Shown: in pieces, positions 31,508 through 40,609 of the stretch | Numbering within the stretch: position 1 is the stretch's first letter | How the letters are laid out: each line of letters opens with the position of its first letter | Assembly: GCA_963706875.1 (NCBI GenBank) | Contig: CAVPNW010000019.1 | Span: forward strand, 186,001 to 250,000 | Reading direction: 5' to 3' | Source: Prado023 sp963706875 | Lineage (GTDB): Bacteria > Actinomycetota > Actinomycetes > S36-B12 > CAIYMF01 | DNA: 64,000 nucleotides | Translations under genes and position numbers: made by a program | The notes under the pieces: generated by a model | The model's database searches: none | What the model was told of the DNA's origin: nothing | Seen by the model: only the letters and a program-made list of their open reading frames with translations

Positions 31508-33706
31508 GTGGCCACGAGTGTGCGCACGTTCTGCAGGATCTGCGAGGTCTACTGCGGTCTGGTCGCGGAGGTCGACGACGGCCGGGTCACCGCGGTGCGC
31601 CCGGACCGCGACCACCCGGTGTCGCGTGGCTACGCGTGCGTCAAGGGGCTCGGGCTCGGGGCGCTGCACGACGACCCCCACCGGCTCGACCATCCGCTCA
31701 AGCGGGTCGGAGACGACTACCGGCGGATCAGCTGGGACCAGGCCATCGATGAGATCGGGGCACGGGTCCGCGCGCTCGTGGACGCGCACGGACCGCGGGC
31801 GGTTGCGCTCTACCAGGGCAACCCCACGTTCTTCAGCTTCCAGCACGTGCTCATGTCGTCGGCGTACGTCGAGGCGCTCGGGTCGCCCAATGTCTTCGCG
31901 TCGCACTCGGTCGACACCAACAACAAGTTCCACGTGTCGACCGCGATGTACGGCCTCTCGCTCGTGCACCCGGTGCCCGACCTCGACCGCGTGCGCTTCC
32001 TCATGTGCCTGGGCTCCAACCCCACCGTGAGCCAGATGTCGGTGCTCACGGTCGCCGACGCGACGGCTGCCCTGCGTGGGGTCGTCGACCGCGGCGGCCG
32101 TGTCGTGATCGTCGACCCGCGGCGCACCGAGACCGTGCGCAAGGTGGGCGAGCACGTGCCGATCCGGCCCGGCACCGACGCCTACCTCCTGGCCGCGATG
32201 CTGCACGTCCTCACCGCCGAGCTGGGTGCGGACCTCGACCGAGCGCGGGTGGTCGCGACCGGCGTCGACGAGGTCGTCGCCGTGGCGGCGCCCTGGACTC
32301 CGGAGCGCGCGGCCGCGGTGACCGGTGTTCCCGCCGGGACCATCCGCGAGCTCGCAGGCGCGTACGCGACATCCGATGGTGCCGCGATCTACATGTCCAC
32401 CGGCGTCAACATGGGTCCGTTCGGGTCGGTCGCCTACTGGCTGCTGCAGACGCTCAACCTGCTCAGCGGCAACCTCGACCGCGCCGGTGGGCTGCTCGTG
32501 CCGGAGGGGGCGTTCGACGTCCTGCGCCTGAGCTCCGCCCTGGGCCTCGGCACGTTCGACGAGCACCGGACCACGGATGGGCGCTGGCACCGGGTCGCCG
32601 GCGCCTTCCCGGTGGCCGCGCTGGCCGACGAGATCACGACCGACCATCCGGACCGCATCCGGGCGCTGTTCGTCACCGCGGGCAACCCGGTGCACTCGGT
32701 CCCTGGTGGGAGTCGGCACCTGGCCGATGCGATGCGCCGGCTCGACCTCGTGGTCAGCATCGACATCTACCGCAACGAGACCGCGGCCCTCGCCGACTAC
32801 GTGCTGCCCGCCACCGACATGCTCGAGCGCAGCGACTTCACCATCACCCACCAGGTGCTCCAGGTCGTGCCGCACGCGCAGTGGACGCCGGCGGTCGTCG
32901 CTCCTGCACACGAGCGGCGCGAGGAGTGGCGCATCTTCTCCGACCTCGCCGAGGCCAGCGGTGCGCCGCTGCTGGGACCGACGGCGGCGAACGTGCTCCC
33001 GCGGCTCAACCGCCTGCTGCGCCGGCTGCCCGGCCGGCCCGAGCTCACGCCGGACCGCATCGTCGCGCTGCTGCTGCGCTGGGGACGCCGCACCACCATG
33101 CGCGAGCTGCGCCAGCACCCGGAGGGAGTGCTGCTGCCGCCGTCGCAGCCGGGGTCCTTCCTCGGCCGACGGGTGCGTACCCCGGACGGGCTCGTCCACC
33201 TCGCTCCGCCCGAGCTCGTCGCCGACGCCGCCCGGCTCGACGACCTCGAGGCAGAACTGTCGCGCACCGATGTGCTCCGCCTCATCGGACGCCGCGACCG
33301 TCGATCGCACAACAGCTGGATGCACGGCAACCCCCGCATCAGCCAGCCGCCCGGGGGCAACACGGCGCTGCTGCACCCGCAGGACGCCGCGGAGCGCGGG
33401 ATCGACGACGGCGACCAGATCGAGGTCTCCTCCCAGGAGGGCAGTATTCGGCTGCCGTGCTCCCTCACCGAGGACGTGGCCCGCGGCGTCGTCGTCGTGC
33501 CGCACGGGTGGGGGCACGCCACATCGGGGCACGTGCGGGCGCGCTCGCTGCCCGGCGCCAACGTCAACGACGTGATCCCCGGCGGGCCCGCGCAGATGGA
33601 CCCGGTGAGTGGCCAGGCCATGATGCTCGCGCACGTCGTCGAGGTGCGCCCCGTCGCGGCGGACCTCGACTCGGCGCCTGCGCCGCGATCACCGACGGGC
33701 AGCTGA
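31508..33706 (+). CDS. molybdopterin-dependent oxidoreductase (formate dehydrogenase/DMSO reductase superfamily)
   Basis: 732 residues from GTG 31508. An N-terminal [4Fe-4S] site is formed by Cys9, Cys12, Cys16 (CRICEVYC) and Cys44 (SRGYACVKG). Cofactor-binding segments follow: LMCLGSNPTVSQMSVLT, GRVVIVDPRRTET, IRPGTDAYLLAAML, and the C-terminal domain with LLHPQDAAERGIDDGDQIEV and VVVPHGWGHATSG. Around residue 134, where formate dehydrogenase and nitrate reductase have SeCys or Cys, this reads ASHSVDTNNK, so serine may bind the metal. There is no Tat signal, so it is cytoplasmic. No partner subunits are adjacent; the substrate is unknown. Confidence 0.88.
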   Translation: MATSVRTFCRICEVYCGLVAEVDDGRVTAVRPDRDHPVSRGYACVKGLGLGALHDDPHRLDHPLKRVGDDYRRISWDQAIDEIGARVRALVDAHGPRAVALYQGNPTFFSFQHVLMSSAYVEALGSPNVFASHSVDTNNKFHVSTAMYGLSLVHPVPDLDRVRFLMCLGSNPTVSQMSVLTVADATAALRGVVDRGGRVVIVDPRRTETVRKVGEHVPIRPGTDAYLLAAMLHVLTAELGADLDRARVVATGVDEVVAVAAPWTPERAAAVTGVPAGTIRELAGAYATSDGAAIYMSTGVNMGPFGSVAYWLLQTLNLLSGNLDRAGGLLVPEGAFDVLRLSSALGLGTFDEHRTTDGRWHRVAGAFPVAALADEITTDHPDRIRALFVTAGNPVHSVPGGSRHLADAMRRLDLVVSIDIYRNETAALADYVLPATDMLERSDFTITHQVLQVVPHAQWTPAVVAPAHERREEWRIFSDLAEASGAPLLGPTAANVLPRLNRLLRRLPGRPELTPDRIVALLLRWGRRTTMRELRQHPEGVLLPPSQPGSFLGRRVRTPDGLVHLAPPELVADAARLDDLEAELSRTDVLRLIGRRDRRSHNSWMHGNPRISQPPGGNTALLHPQDAAERGIDDGDQIEVSSQEGSIRLPCSLTEDVARGVVVVPHGWGHATSGHVRARSLPGANVNDVIPGGPAQMDPVSGQAMMLAHVVEVRPVAADLDSAPAPRSPTGS

Positions 33707-33780
33707 GGGCGGTTCCCCTGGCGTCCCTGGCGTCCCTGACCCAACGCCCGTTCCAGCGAAGCCCCGGTTCACAGGGTGCC

Positions 33781-34608
33781 TCAGGGGTCCGGTTGCGCGG
33801 AGTGCTCGGCGACCTGCACGACGGCCCCGGCCACGTCGGGGCCGAACATGACCGGGTCATTGTGGTCGGCGCCGGTGAGCACGACCTCGGCGATCAGCGC
33901 GCCGGTGACGTTCGCGACTCGGGCGCTGAGCATGGGGGGCACGATGGTGTCGCTGTCGCCGTAGACCACGACCGCCGGGACCTGCGAGGCGGCCATCAGG
34001 GCAGCAACCGGGAACCGGTCGCGCAGCAGCACCCGCACGGGCAGCCACGGGTAGTGGTGGGCGCCCACGTCAGCGAGCTCGGTGAAGGGTGAGCGCAGCA
34101 CGACCCCCGCGGGCTGGTGGCGGGTGGCCAGGGCGGCCACGACACCGGTCCCCAGCGACTCCCCGAGGTAGATCGTGCGGTCCGGTGGATAGCCCAGCCC
34201 GGTCAGGGCGGACACTGCCGCGTCCGCATCCCGGGCCAGCCCGGCCTCGCTCGGAGTGCCCGGGTTGCCCCCGTACCCGCGGTAGTCCATGGCCAGGACC
34301 GCGAACCCGTCGCTGCGCAGCTGCTGGATCAGGCCGGTCCGGGCAGCGCGGTTCCCGGCGTTGCCCGGTGCGAGCAGGACGGCGACCTCGCGCGGGGTCC
34401 CGGTCGGGGGGGCGAACCATGCGCCCAGAGCCAGACCATCGCTGGTCTGAAGGGTGATGTCCCGGGCGCCGACCAGGACCGAGGCCGCCGCCGGGACCGG
34501 TGAGCGGTCCGGGAAGTAGACCAGGTGCCGCTGGAACAACCACACCCCGCCCACGACGACCCCCGCCAGGACCAGCACGACCACTGCTGCCCGCCAGACC
34601 ATGCTCAA
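33781..34608 (-). CDS. membrane-anchored alpha/beta hydrolase (BEM46-like)
   Basis: 275 residues. An N-terminal transmembrane anchor (MVWRAAVVVLVLAGVVVGG) is followed by LFQRHLVYFPDRSPVP, typical of the BEM46/YfhR group. The hydrolase fold is clear: VLLAPGNAGNRAARTGLI (oxyanion region), LAMDYRGYGGNPG, nucleophile Ser in YLGESLGTGV, Asp in VVVYGDSDTIVP and the His in LTGADHNDPVMF. A serine hydrolase facing outward or bound at the membrane, probably an esterase; the natural substrate is unknown. Confidence 0.88.
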   Translation of the reverse strand: MSMVWRAAVVVLVLAGVVVGGVWLFQRHLVYFPDRSPVPAAASVLVGARDITLQTSDGLALGAWFAPPTGTPREVAVLLAPGNAGNRAARTGLIQQLRSDGFAVLAMDYRGYGGNPGTPSEAGLARDADAAVSALTGLGYPPDRTIYLGESLGTGVVAALATRHQPAGVVLRSPFTELADVGAHHYPWLPVRVLLRDRFPVAALMAASQVPAVVVYGDSDTIVPPMLSARVANVTGALIAEVVLTGADHNDPVMFGPDVAGAVVQVAEHSAQPDP

Positions 34609-34718
34609 TCCTCACCACAGGTCACGGATCCGCGCCACATGGCACCTGCCGGGTGCGTGGGATTGGGAAGCCACCGGAGGAGGCCACCACCGACAAGTAC
34701 GTGGGGTGGAGTGCATGG

Positions 34719-36713
34719 TCACACGCCGGCGTCGCCCCAGCGCGCGTGCCGCGATCCCAGGTAGGAGCCGACCACCGCGGCACCGAGGTCGTCCAGCTCC
34801 GGAGCAAGCACGCGACCGTCGACCCTGCGGGCCATCGAGTCGACGAACCGCGCGAGCCCGGGGTCGTCGCCGAGCCGGAAGAACGTGGTCTGGGCACCGA
34901 GCCGGCCCGCAGCCTCCAGTTCCGCGATCGTGACCCGGATCGTCCTCGGATCGGGTGGGTAGTTGAACAGCGCCCGGCCGTCGGCCTCGAGGTGTGCGGT
35001 CGGCTCGCCATCGGTCACGACCAGCAGGATCGGCTGGTCGGCCGGGTGCTTGCGGAACCAGCGGTTGGCCAGCAACAGCGCGTGGTGCAGGTTGGTGCCC
35101 GTCACCGACTTCGGCTCGAGCGAGGTGAGTCGCTCGATGTCCATGACCGACGCGTGCCGTCCGAAGCCGATCAACTGCAGGTGGTCGCCGCGGAAGCGCG
35201 AGCCGATGAGGTGGTGCAGGGCGAGCGCCGTCCGCTTCATCGGCACCCATCGCCCATCCATCGCCATCGAGAACGAGGTGTCGACGAGCAGTGCGACGAC
35301 CGCGCGACTGCGCGCCTCGGTCTCGGTCACCTCGATGTCGCCCATTCGGATCCGCACGCCGTGGCGGGGATCCGCGCCCTCGGTCGCCGTGCGCTGGATC
35401 GCGCGCGTCAGGGTGCGCGTGACGTCCCAGGGCTCGATGTCGCCGAACGCCCACTCACGGGTTGCGCCGCTGCGCTCACCCGCCGCCCCAGCCTGGCGGA
35501 CGTCGCGCTGGCCCGGCCGGGCACCCAACCGGGTGGCCACGTCGCGCAGCAGCGCCCGGCCGAGCTCGCGCATCGCCTTGGGCGACAGCCGCTGCGAGCC
35601 ATCCGATGTGCGGCGCAGGTACCCGCGCTCGGCGAGCTCACGCGCGAGCTCCTGGAGGGCGCGGGCCTCGACGGCCGCCTCGTCGCCGAGCTGGCGACTG
35701 AGCGCGTCCAGGTCGATGTCGTCCATGCGCGCGCCGGCGTACTGCTGGCTCAGCTGCTCACCGAGGGCGTCGAGCTCGGCGAGGTCCTGGAGGACGCCGG
35801 TGCCATCACCGAGGCCGAGTCCCTGGTCGCCGCGGAACGACTGGCCACCGGCCCAGTCCTCGTCCGGTCGCAGTCCCCGAAGGGTGGCGTCGAGGCGAGC
35901 CAGCGACTGCTGCAGCGACGGTGATCCGAACGCCTGCTGCGCCATCGACATGAGCTCGTCGCGCTGCTCCGGGGTCATCGAGTTGAGCATGCGCTGGGCG
36001 GCCGCAGCGCGCTGCGCCAGGGTGTCGATGAGCTCGTCGACGTTCCGCGGGTTCTCGGGGAAGAGCTCACCGTGCTTGTCCATGAACTCGGCGAACTGCT
36101 CGGGGGTGTCCTCGCCCCGGGCGTGCGCCTCGAGCAGGTCGTTGAGGTCCTCAAGCATGGCGTTGACGCGCTCGCGGTCCTCGTCCGTGGCGCCCTGCAG
36201 TGCCTGCTTCATGCCCGCGAAGCGCTGGTCGAGCATCTCGCGGCCGAGGAGGTCCTTGATGCGCTCGTAGTCCTCCCGAGCCTCGGAGCTGCGCCACTGG
36301 TAGTCGGACAGCTCGGTCACCGCCGCCGCGGTGGAGGCCGGCAGGTTCCCCATCCGCATCTCGGCGAACCGGGCGTCGTCGTCGAGGTCGCGGGCCAGCT
36401 GCTTGCGCTCGGCGAGCACGGCGCGGTCGAGCAGCTCGCGGACCTCCTCGAGGGTGCCATCAAGTCGGTGCCGGTCGAGCAGGTCGCGCCGACGCCGCTG
36501 GACGATCCGTCGCAGGTCGTCCAGGCCACGCTGCTCGCGGCCACCGCGGCGCAGGAACTCCCGCATCGCCCACGCGGGCGAGTGCCCGGCCATGACGTCC
36601 TCGCCGATCGCCTCGAGCGCCTCGGCGAGATCCACCGGGGGGGCCAGCGGGTCGCCACCGGCGTACCGGGCGTACCGGGCCAGGTGCGAGGGGCGGTGCT
36701 GGGCGTCGCTCAT
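34719..36713 (-). CDS. VWA-domain (CoxE-like) protein, partner of MoxR-type ATPase
   Basis: 664 residues from ATG 36713. The N-terminal two thirds are helical and very charged (RRGGREQRGLDDLRRIVQRR, then DELIDTLAQRAAAAQRMLNS). The C-terminal 210 residues are a von Willebrand A domain with an intact MIDAS site: DTSFSM (the DxSxS triplet), Thr in TGTNLHHALL and Asp in VVTDGEP. It lies 42 bp after the AAA+ ATPase gene, the usual order for MoxR-VWA pairs, which act as chaperones for metal-cofactor insertion or complex assembly. The target is unknown; the M. tuberculosis pair Rv0958-Rv0959 is organised similarly (recalled). Confidence 0.88.
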   Translation of the reverse strand: MSDAQHRPSHLARYARYAGGDPLAPPVDLAEALEAIGEDVMAGHSPAWAMREFLRRGGREQRGLDDLRRIVQRRRRDLLDRHRLDGTLEEVRELLDRAVLAERKQLARDLDDDARFAEMRMGNLPASTAAAVTELSDYQWRSSEAREDYERIKDLLGREMLDQRFAGMKQALQGATDEDRERVNAMLEDLNDLLEAHARGEDTPEQFAEFMDKHGELFPENPRNVDELIDTLAQRAAAAQRMLNSMTPEQRDELMSMAQQAFGSPSLQQSLARLDATLRGLRPDEDWAGGQSFRGDQGLGLGDGTGVLQDLAELDALGEQLSQQYAGARMDDIDLDALSRQLGDEAAVEARALQELARELAERGYLRRTSDGSQRLSPKAMRELGRALLRDVATRLGARPGQRDVRQAGAAGERSGATREWAFGDIEPWDVTRTLTRAIQRTATEGADPRHGVRIRMGDIEVTETEARSRAVVALLVDTSFSMAMDGRWVPMKRTALALHHLIGSRFRGDHLQLIGFGRHASVMDIERLTSLEPKSVTGTNLHHALLLANRWFRKHPADQPILLVVTDGEPTAHLEADGRALFNYPPDPRTIRVTIAELEAAGRLGAQTTFFRLGDDPGLARFVDSMARRVDGRVLAPELDDLGAAVVGSYLGSRHARWGDAGV

Positions 36714-36755
36714 CTGCGTACCACCGGGGTCCCGATCAGGCTCCGCACCACGGGA

Positions 36756-38198
36756 TCACCCGTAGACCGTCTGGCCGTCGACCTGTTCCTTGCCGACCTT
36801 GCGCGCCAGGTACAGTCCCTCGAGTGCCAGCTCGATGGCGCCCGCCTGCTCGCCGTCGTTGCTGGCATTGAGGCGTTCGATGATGCGGTCGTACGTGTCG
36901 GCCCCACCGAGGGCGGGAAGCCCTTCGAGGAAGGCCCGTGCAGCGACCTGCTCGCCGGTCGTCACCCCTGCGCCACTGTCGAGGGCCATCACCAAGGGAC
37001 CCATGTCGATGCCCCGGAAGCGCTCGCGCACGGTCTCGGCGATGGCCGAGCGCAGGAGGTGCACCAGCACGTCGCGCTCGCGACCCTCCTCGCCCGTCTC
37101 GAACTCGACCTTGCCGCCGAGCACGTCGACGATGGTGTCGAGGTCGACCGGACGGGCCACCGGGGTCGGCTCCCCCTGGGCCGTGGCCCGGTGCAGCGCG
37201 GCAGCGGCCAGGGTCTCGGCCGCGGCGATCGACAGTCGGGCCGAGACGCCCGAGCGCTGGTCGATGCTCGTGGAGGCGCGCAGCCCGCGGGCGAACCGCG
37301 CGAGGATCTCCAGCAGGTGGTCGGGCACCTCGGCAACCAGGTGCGACTCCTGCCGGATCACCGCGACCTCGTCAGCCAGTGCCACCGGGTAGTGGGTCCG
37401 GATCTCGGCGCCGAACCGGTCCTTCAGCGGCGTGATGATCCGACCGCGGTTGGTGTAGTCCTCCGGGTTCGCGCTGGCGACGACCAGCACGTCGAGGGGC
37501 AGCCTCAGCACGTAGCCGCGGATCTGGATGTCGCGCTCCTCCATCACGTTGAGCATGGCGACCTGGATGCGCTCTGCGAGGTCCGGCAGCTCGTTGATGG
37601 CCACGATCCCGCGGTGGCTGCGCGGTATGAGCCCGAAGTGGATCGTCTCTGGGTCGCCGAGGCTGCGACCCTCAGCGACCTTCATCGGATCCACGTCACC
37701 GATGAGGTCCGCCACGCTGGTGTCCGGGGTGGCCAGCTTCTCGGCGTAGCGCTCGCTTCGGTGCCGCCAGGCCACCGGCAGGTTCTCGCCCATCTCGGCC
37801 GCCCGGCGCCTGGAGACCGCCGTGATCGGCTCGTACGGGTGCTCGCCGAGGTCGGAGCCGGCGATCACCGGCGTCCACTCGTCGAGCAGGCCGACCAGGC
37901 TGCGCAGGAGGCGGGTCTTGCCCTGTCCCCGCTCGCCGAGCAGCACGACATCATGCCCGGCGAGCAGGGCGCGCTCCAGCTGCGGGACCACGGTGGACTC
38001 GAAGCCGTGGATCCCGGGCCACGGGTCGCGCCCCCCGGCCAGGGCCGCGAGCAGGTTGTCGCGGATCTCCTGACGCAGGTGCTTCTGCCGGTGGCCGGAG
38101 GAGCGCAGCGCCCCGACAGTGTCCAGGGCGGGCGGAGGGGTTGCCCCCGGCGGCGAGTCGATGCTCGGCGGCGGAGGATCGCCGGGGTCGGTGCTCAT
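36756..38198 (-). CDS. MoxR/magnesium-chelatase-like AAA+ ATPase
   Basis: 480 residues from ATG 38198. Walker A is GERGQGKTRLL in HDVVLLGERGQGKTRLLRSL; Walker B is GIVAINELPDL; sensor 1 is VLVVASANPEDYTNRGR. The arginine-rich lid includes LKDRFGAEIRTHYP. Magnesium-chelatase subunit I and MoxR proteins share this plan. With the VWA protein downstream it forms a two-gene operon likely to remodel or load cofactor into a client protein. TAGCGT lies 6 nt before the start, so the message is probably leaderless. Confidence 0.9.
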   Translation of the reverse strand: MSTDPGDPPPPSIDSPPGATPPPALDTVGALRSSGHRQKHLRQEIRDNLLAALAGGRDPWPGIHGFESTVVPQLERALLAGHDVVLLGERGQGKTRLLRSLVGLLDEWTPVIAGSDLGEHPYEPITAVSRRRAAEMGENLPVAWRHRSERYAEKLATPDTSVADLIGDVDPMKVAEGRSLGDPETIHFGLIPRSHRGIVAINELPDLAERIQVAMLNVMEERDIQIRGYVLRLPLDVLVVASANPEDYTNRGRIITPLKDRFGAEIRTHYPVALADEVAVIRQESHLVAEVPDHLLEILARFARGLRASTSIDQRSGVSARLSIAAAETLAAAALHRATAQGEPTPVARPVDLDTIVDVLGGKVEFETGEEGRERDVLVHLLRSAIAETVRERFRGIDMGPLVMALDSGAGVTTGEQVAARAFLEGLPALGGADTYDRIIERLNASNDGEQAGAIELALEGLYLARKVGKEQVDGQTVYG

Positions 38199-38204
38199 GG
38201 CCTC

Positions 38205-38210
38205 ACGCTA
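38205..38210 (-). promoter_or_regulatory. -10 element, leaderless geometry (MoxR-VWA operon)
   Basis: TAGCGT on the minus strand, 6 nt before the ATG at 38198. Confidence 0.5.
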
Positions 38211-38349
38211 CGTCCGGCCGGGCAAGCCGGCGAGTGCGCGAGCCGAGACGACCGACGGAACCCACCAGGCGCAAGGCGACTCGGAGATCGCAGCACGTCA
38301 CCCACCCCCGTCGTGCGGGCGCTGCGCTACCAAGCCCCGGGGGGCTTCC

Positions 38350-38376
38350 GGGCGAATTGGCGTCTCCAATTCACCC
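38350..38376. terminator. AT-containing hairpin in the 340-bp gap 38199-38538
   Basis: GAATTGG (38354-38360), loop CGTCT, CCAATTC (38366-38372), extended by GGG/CCC across one mismatch. It is an unusually AT-rich stem for this genome and could end the minus-strand SnoaL-like transcript 160 bp away. Apart from it and the MoxR promoter, I see nothing in this gap. Confidence 0.35.
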
Positions 38377-38538
38377 CTCGTGCTTCGCGAGCGTAGGCAT
38401 CGCGCGCCACCCCAGCAACCCCCCACGGGGGATGAAACGGTTACAGCTCCCAGAGCGCGGGAACCACCAGGACGGCCACCGGGACAGCCGCCGGGCCATT
38501 CACCTGCGGGCACCGATCGGAAGGGCACCCGATCGGCT

Positions 38539-38886
38539 TCAGGGTGCCAGCCCCTGATAGGAACGCACGGCTGTCATACGTCCGTCGGAGTTGATGTCGA
38601 ACACATCGACCACGCGCAGTCGGACGTGGACGTCCACCTCGATCAACAGCTCGGCGGCAACACTCTGCGACGTGGCGTGCAGGTGCAGGATCTCAATGGC
38701 GATGGAGTCAGCGTCGTCGAAGTTGCGCTGCGTCTCGGCGAGGAAGGCTCGGCGGCCGCGCACCTCGAGGTTCCAGTCGCGCAGCAGCACGTCGTCGTCC
38801 ACGAGTCCTGCGATGGTGCCCAGGTCCTTGGCGGCATAGGCCCTCAGGAAGCGGCGTGCGATGGTTGCGGTGTCTGCAGGGCCCAT
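38539..38886 (-). CDS. SnoaL/NTF2-like protein
   Basis: 115 residues from ATG 38886, the normal size of a single NTF2-like cone. N-terminal helices ATIARRFLRAYAAKDLGTIA precede GLVDDDVLLRDWN, RRAFLAETQRNFDDADSIAI and the beta-sheet IEVDVHVRLRVVDVFDINSD-GRMTAVRSY. Members include polyketide cyclases, isomerases and many proteins of unknown use; no catalytic pair can be named here. TAGCGT lies 7 nt before the start. Confidence 0.82.
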   Translation of the reverse strand: MGPADTATIARRFLRAYAAKDLGTIAGLVDDDVLLRDWNLEVRGRRAFLAETQRNFDDADSIAIEILHLHATSQSVAAELLIEVDVHVRLRVVDVFDINSDGRMTAVRSYQGLAP

Positions 38887-38893
38887 GCGCGCG

Positions 38894-38899
38894 ACGCTA
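38894..38899 (-). promoter_or_regulatory. -10 element, leaderless geometry
   Basis: TAGCGT on the minus strand, 7 nt before the ATG at 38886. Confidence 0.45.
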
Positions 38900-39011
38900 C
38901 TGGAAGTGCTTCAGCGACTGCGGCTCACATTCACGACTCACTACGCGACAGTCATGCGAAGTCCGGGCGAGCGCCACCAGCCACCGCTTGACCGTCGCAC
39001 CCACCGGGCAC

Positions 39012-39034
39012 TAACGTACAACCCGATGGTTGTA
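39012..39034 (+). promoter_or_regulatory. -10 element and inverted-repeat operator over the start of the ArsR-type gene
   Basis: TAACGT (39012-39017) is a possible -10, 8 nt before the ATG. TACAACC-CGAT-GGTTGTA (39017-39034) is a perfect 7-bp inverted repeat that includes the start codon at 39026, a likely autorepressor site. Confidence 0.6.
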
Positions 39035-39379
39035 TATCAGCAGGCGCAGAGCCGCATCCCTGACGACGAGGTGGACCGGATCTTCCGAGCCCTGGCCGAC
39101 AGGACCCGTCGCGACATCGTCCGGCGCACGTTGGTCGGCGAGGTCACCGTGTCGCAGTTGGCCAGTGGCTACGACATGTCCTTCGCGGCCGTGCAGAAGC
39201 ACGTCGCCGTCCTGGAGGGAGCCGGCCTCATCACCAAGCATCCGCACGGCCGTGAACGACTCGTCCGGGGCAACCCCGAGACGATACGGCGAGCGCAGGC
39301 GCTGCTCGACCAGTTCGAGGCGCTGTGGCGCGATCGGGTCGCCCGACTCGATGCGCTGCTCGCCGACGACACCAGTTGA
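39026..39379 (+). CDS. ArsR-family winged-helix regulator paired with SRPBCC protein
   Basis: 117 residues from ATG 39026. Winged helix: DEVDRIFRALADRTRRDIVR, EVTVSQLASGYDMSFAAVQK and HVAVLEGAGLITKHPHGRER. No metal-binding cysteines. Regulators of this branch are very often followed by AHSA1/SRPBCC genes, as here (29 bp gap), and usually repress the pair. A perfect inverted repeat lies across its own start codon, so self-repression is likely. Confidence 0.9.
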   Translation: MVVYQQAQSRIPDDEVDRIFRALADRTRRDIVRRTLVGEVTVSQLASGYDMSFAAVQKHVAVLEGAGLITKHPHGRERLVRGNPETIRRAQALLDQFEALWRDRVARLDALLADDTS

Positions 39380-39408
39380 TCCGTACCGACCCACGCGAAG
39401 GACCCACG

Positions 39409-40386
39409 ATGCCCATCACCTCCGTCAGCAAGGACCCCGCCGCCCTCACCATGACCGTGGTCGCCGAGTTCCCTGTCCCGGTTCAGCGCCTATGGGACGC
39501 CTACGCCGATCCGCGCCAGCTCGAGCGGTTCTGGGGGCCGCCCACCTACCCCGCCCGGTTCACCCGACACGACATGTACCCCGGTGGACGAAGCGAGTAC
39601 ATCATGACCGGGCCCGAGGGCGACGAGACACGCGTCTACTGGGAGTTCCTGGCCGTGGCGCCGCTCGAGTCCTTCGAGGTCCGGGACGGGTTCGCGAACC
39701 CCGACGGGACCGCCAACGCCGACATGCCCACCATGCGGGTGCTGTTCCGGTTCACCGAGACCGCCACCGGGTCGCAGGTCAGCACGACGACCTGGTTCGA
39801 CTCCGTGGAGGACCTCGACCAGCTGCTCGCCATGGGCATGGAGCAGGGCATGCGTGAGGCCATGGGCCAGATGGACGCCGCGCTGGCCGACCTGGCCACC
39901 TTCGCCGTCGGGCGCGCGGTCGAGGCCCAGCTCCTCAGCGACACCCAGGTCCGGGTGAGCCGGATCATCCGCGGGACCGTCGAGCAGGTGTGGGCCGCGC
40001 ATCACGACCCTGCGCTGATGCAGCGCTGGCTCCTCGGCCCCGACGGCTGGACCATGCCCGTGTGCGAGGTGGCCCTCGTCGTCGGCGAGCACTACCGGTA
40101 CGAGTGGGAGTCGGACGATGGCTCGCAGCGGTTCGGCTTCACCGGCGAGCTGCTCGAGAGCACGCCACCGCACCGTTCCGTCACCACCGAGCAGATGATC
40201 GGGATGGACGGGCCGCCCACGACCAACGAGATGACCCTGACCCCGGTCGAGGGCGGCACGCTGCTCAGCATCGTGATCACCTACCCCAGCCTCGAGGTCC
40301 GCGACATGGTCCTGGCCACCGGCATGACCGGCGGGATGGAGACCAGCTACGCGCGGCTGGAGGAACAGGTCCTGCACGCGGCGTGA
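39409..40386 (+). CDS. tandem SRPBCC (AHSA1/START-like) domain protein
   Basis: 325 residues from ATG 39409, made of two START-like domains. The first (about 12-155) has AEFPVPVQRLWDAYADPRQL followed by ERFWGPPTYPARF; the second (about 180-325) has RIIRGTVEQVWAAHHDPALM followed by QRWLLGPDGWTMP. Both show the diagnostic pattern ending with LFRFTETATGSQVSTTTWF or LTPVEGGTLLSIVITYP. Single-domain relatives are about 150 residues, so this is a fusion of two. The fold binds hydrophobic ligands; the ligand is unknown. Operon with the ArsR-type regulator. Confidence 0.88.
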   Translation: MPITSVSKDPAALTMTVVAEFPVPVQRLWDAYADPRQLERFWGPPTYPARFTRHDMYPGGRSEYIMTGPEGDETRVYWEFLAVAPLESFEVRDGFANPDGTANADMPTMRVLFRFTETATGSQVSTTTWFDSVEDLDQLLAMGMEQGMREAMGQMDAALADLATFAVGRAVEAQLLSDTQVRVSRIIRGTVEQVWAAHHDPALMQRWLLGPDGWTMPVCEVALVVGEHYRYEWESDDGSQRFGFTGELLESTPPHRSVTTEQMIGMDGPPTTNEMTLTPVEGGTLLSIVITYPSLEVRDMVLATGMTGGMETSYARLEEQVLHAA

Positions 40387-40549
40387 CGACCGCCTCGGGA
40401 TGGGATCCGTGGGTGGCGCACCAGCGATGGAACGGGCCTGCCGCGTCAGCGATGCCGGTGGCGGACCTTGGGCAGTCCGTGCCAGATGGAGCCCGCGATC
40501 CGGATCAGGGGCAAGCGCAGGGATGCGTTGCGGGCGCGAGGTCCCGCCC

Positions 40550-40571
40550 GGGGCCCGCTGCGTCGGGCCCC
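40550..40571. terminator. GC-rich hairpin between convergent genes
   Basis: GGGGCCCG, 6-nt loop, CGGGCCCC: a perfect 8-bp stem between the ends of the SRPBCC gene (40386) and the acyltransferase gene (40610). Confidence 0.5.
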
Positions 40572-40609
40572 CATGGCCTGCCCTGCGGGAGGCGGGCCAT
40601 GTCAAGCGT

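Noticed and set aside
31238..33634. 798-residue minus-strand open frame opposite the molybdopterin enzyme
   Set aside because: Typical high-GC antisense shadow: His/Arg/Gly-rich with no domain, exactly covering a strong plus-strand gene.
36072..38396. 774-residue plus-strand open frame opposite the MoxR-VWA operon
   Set aside because: Antisense shadow of two recognised proteins with Walker and MIDAS motifs.
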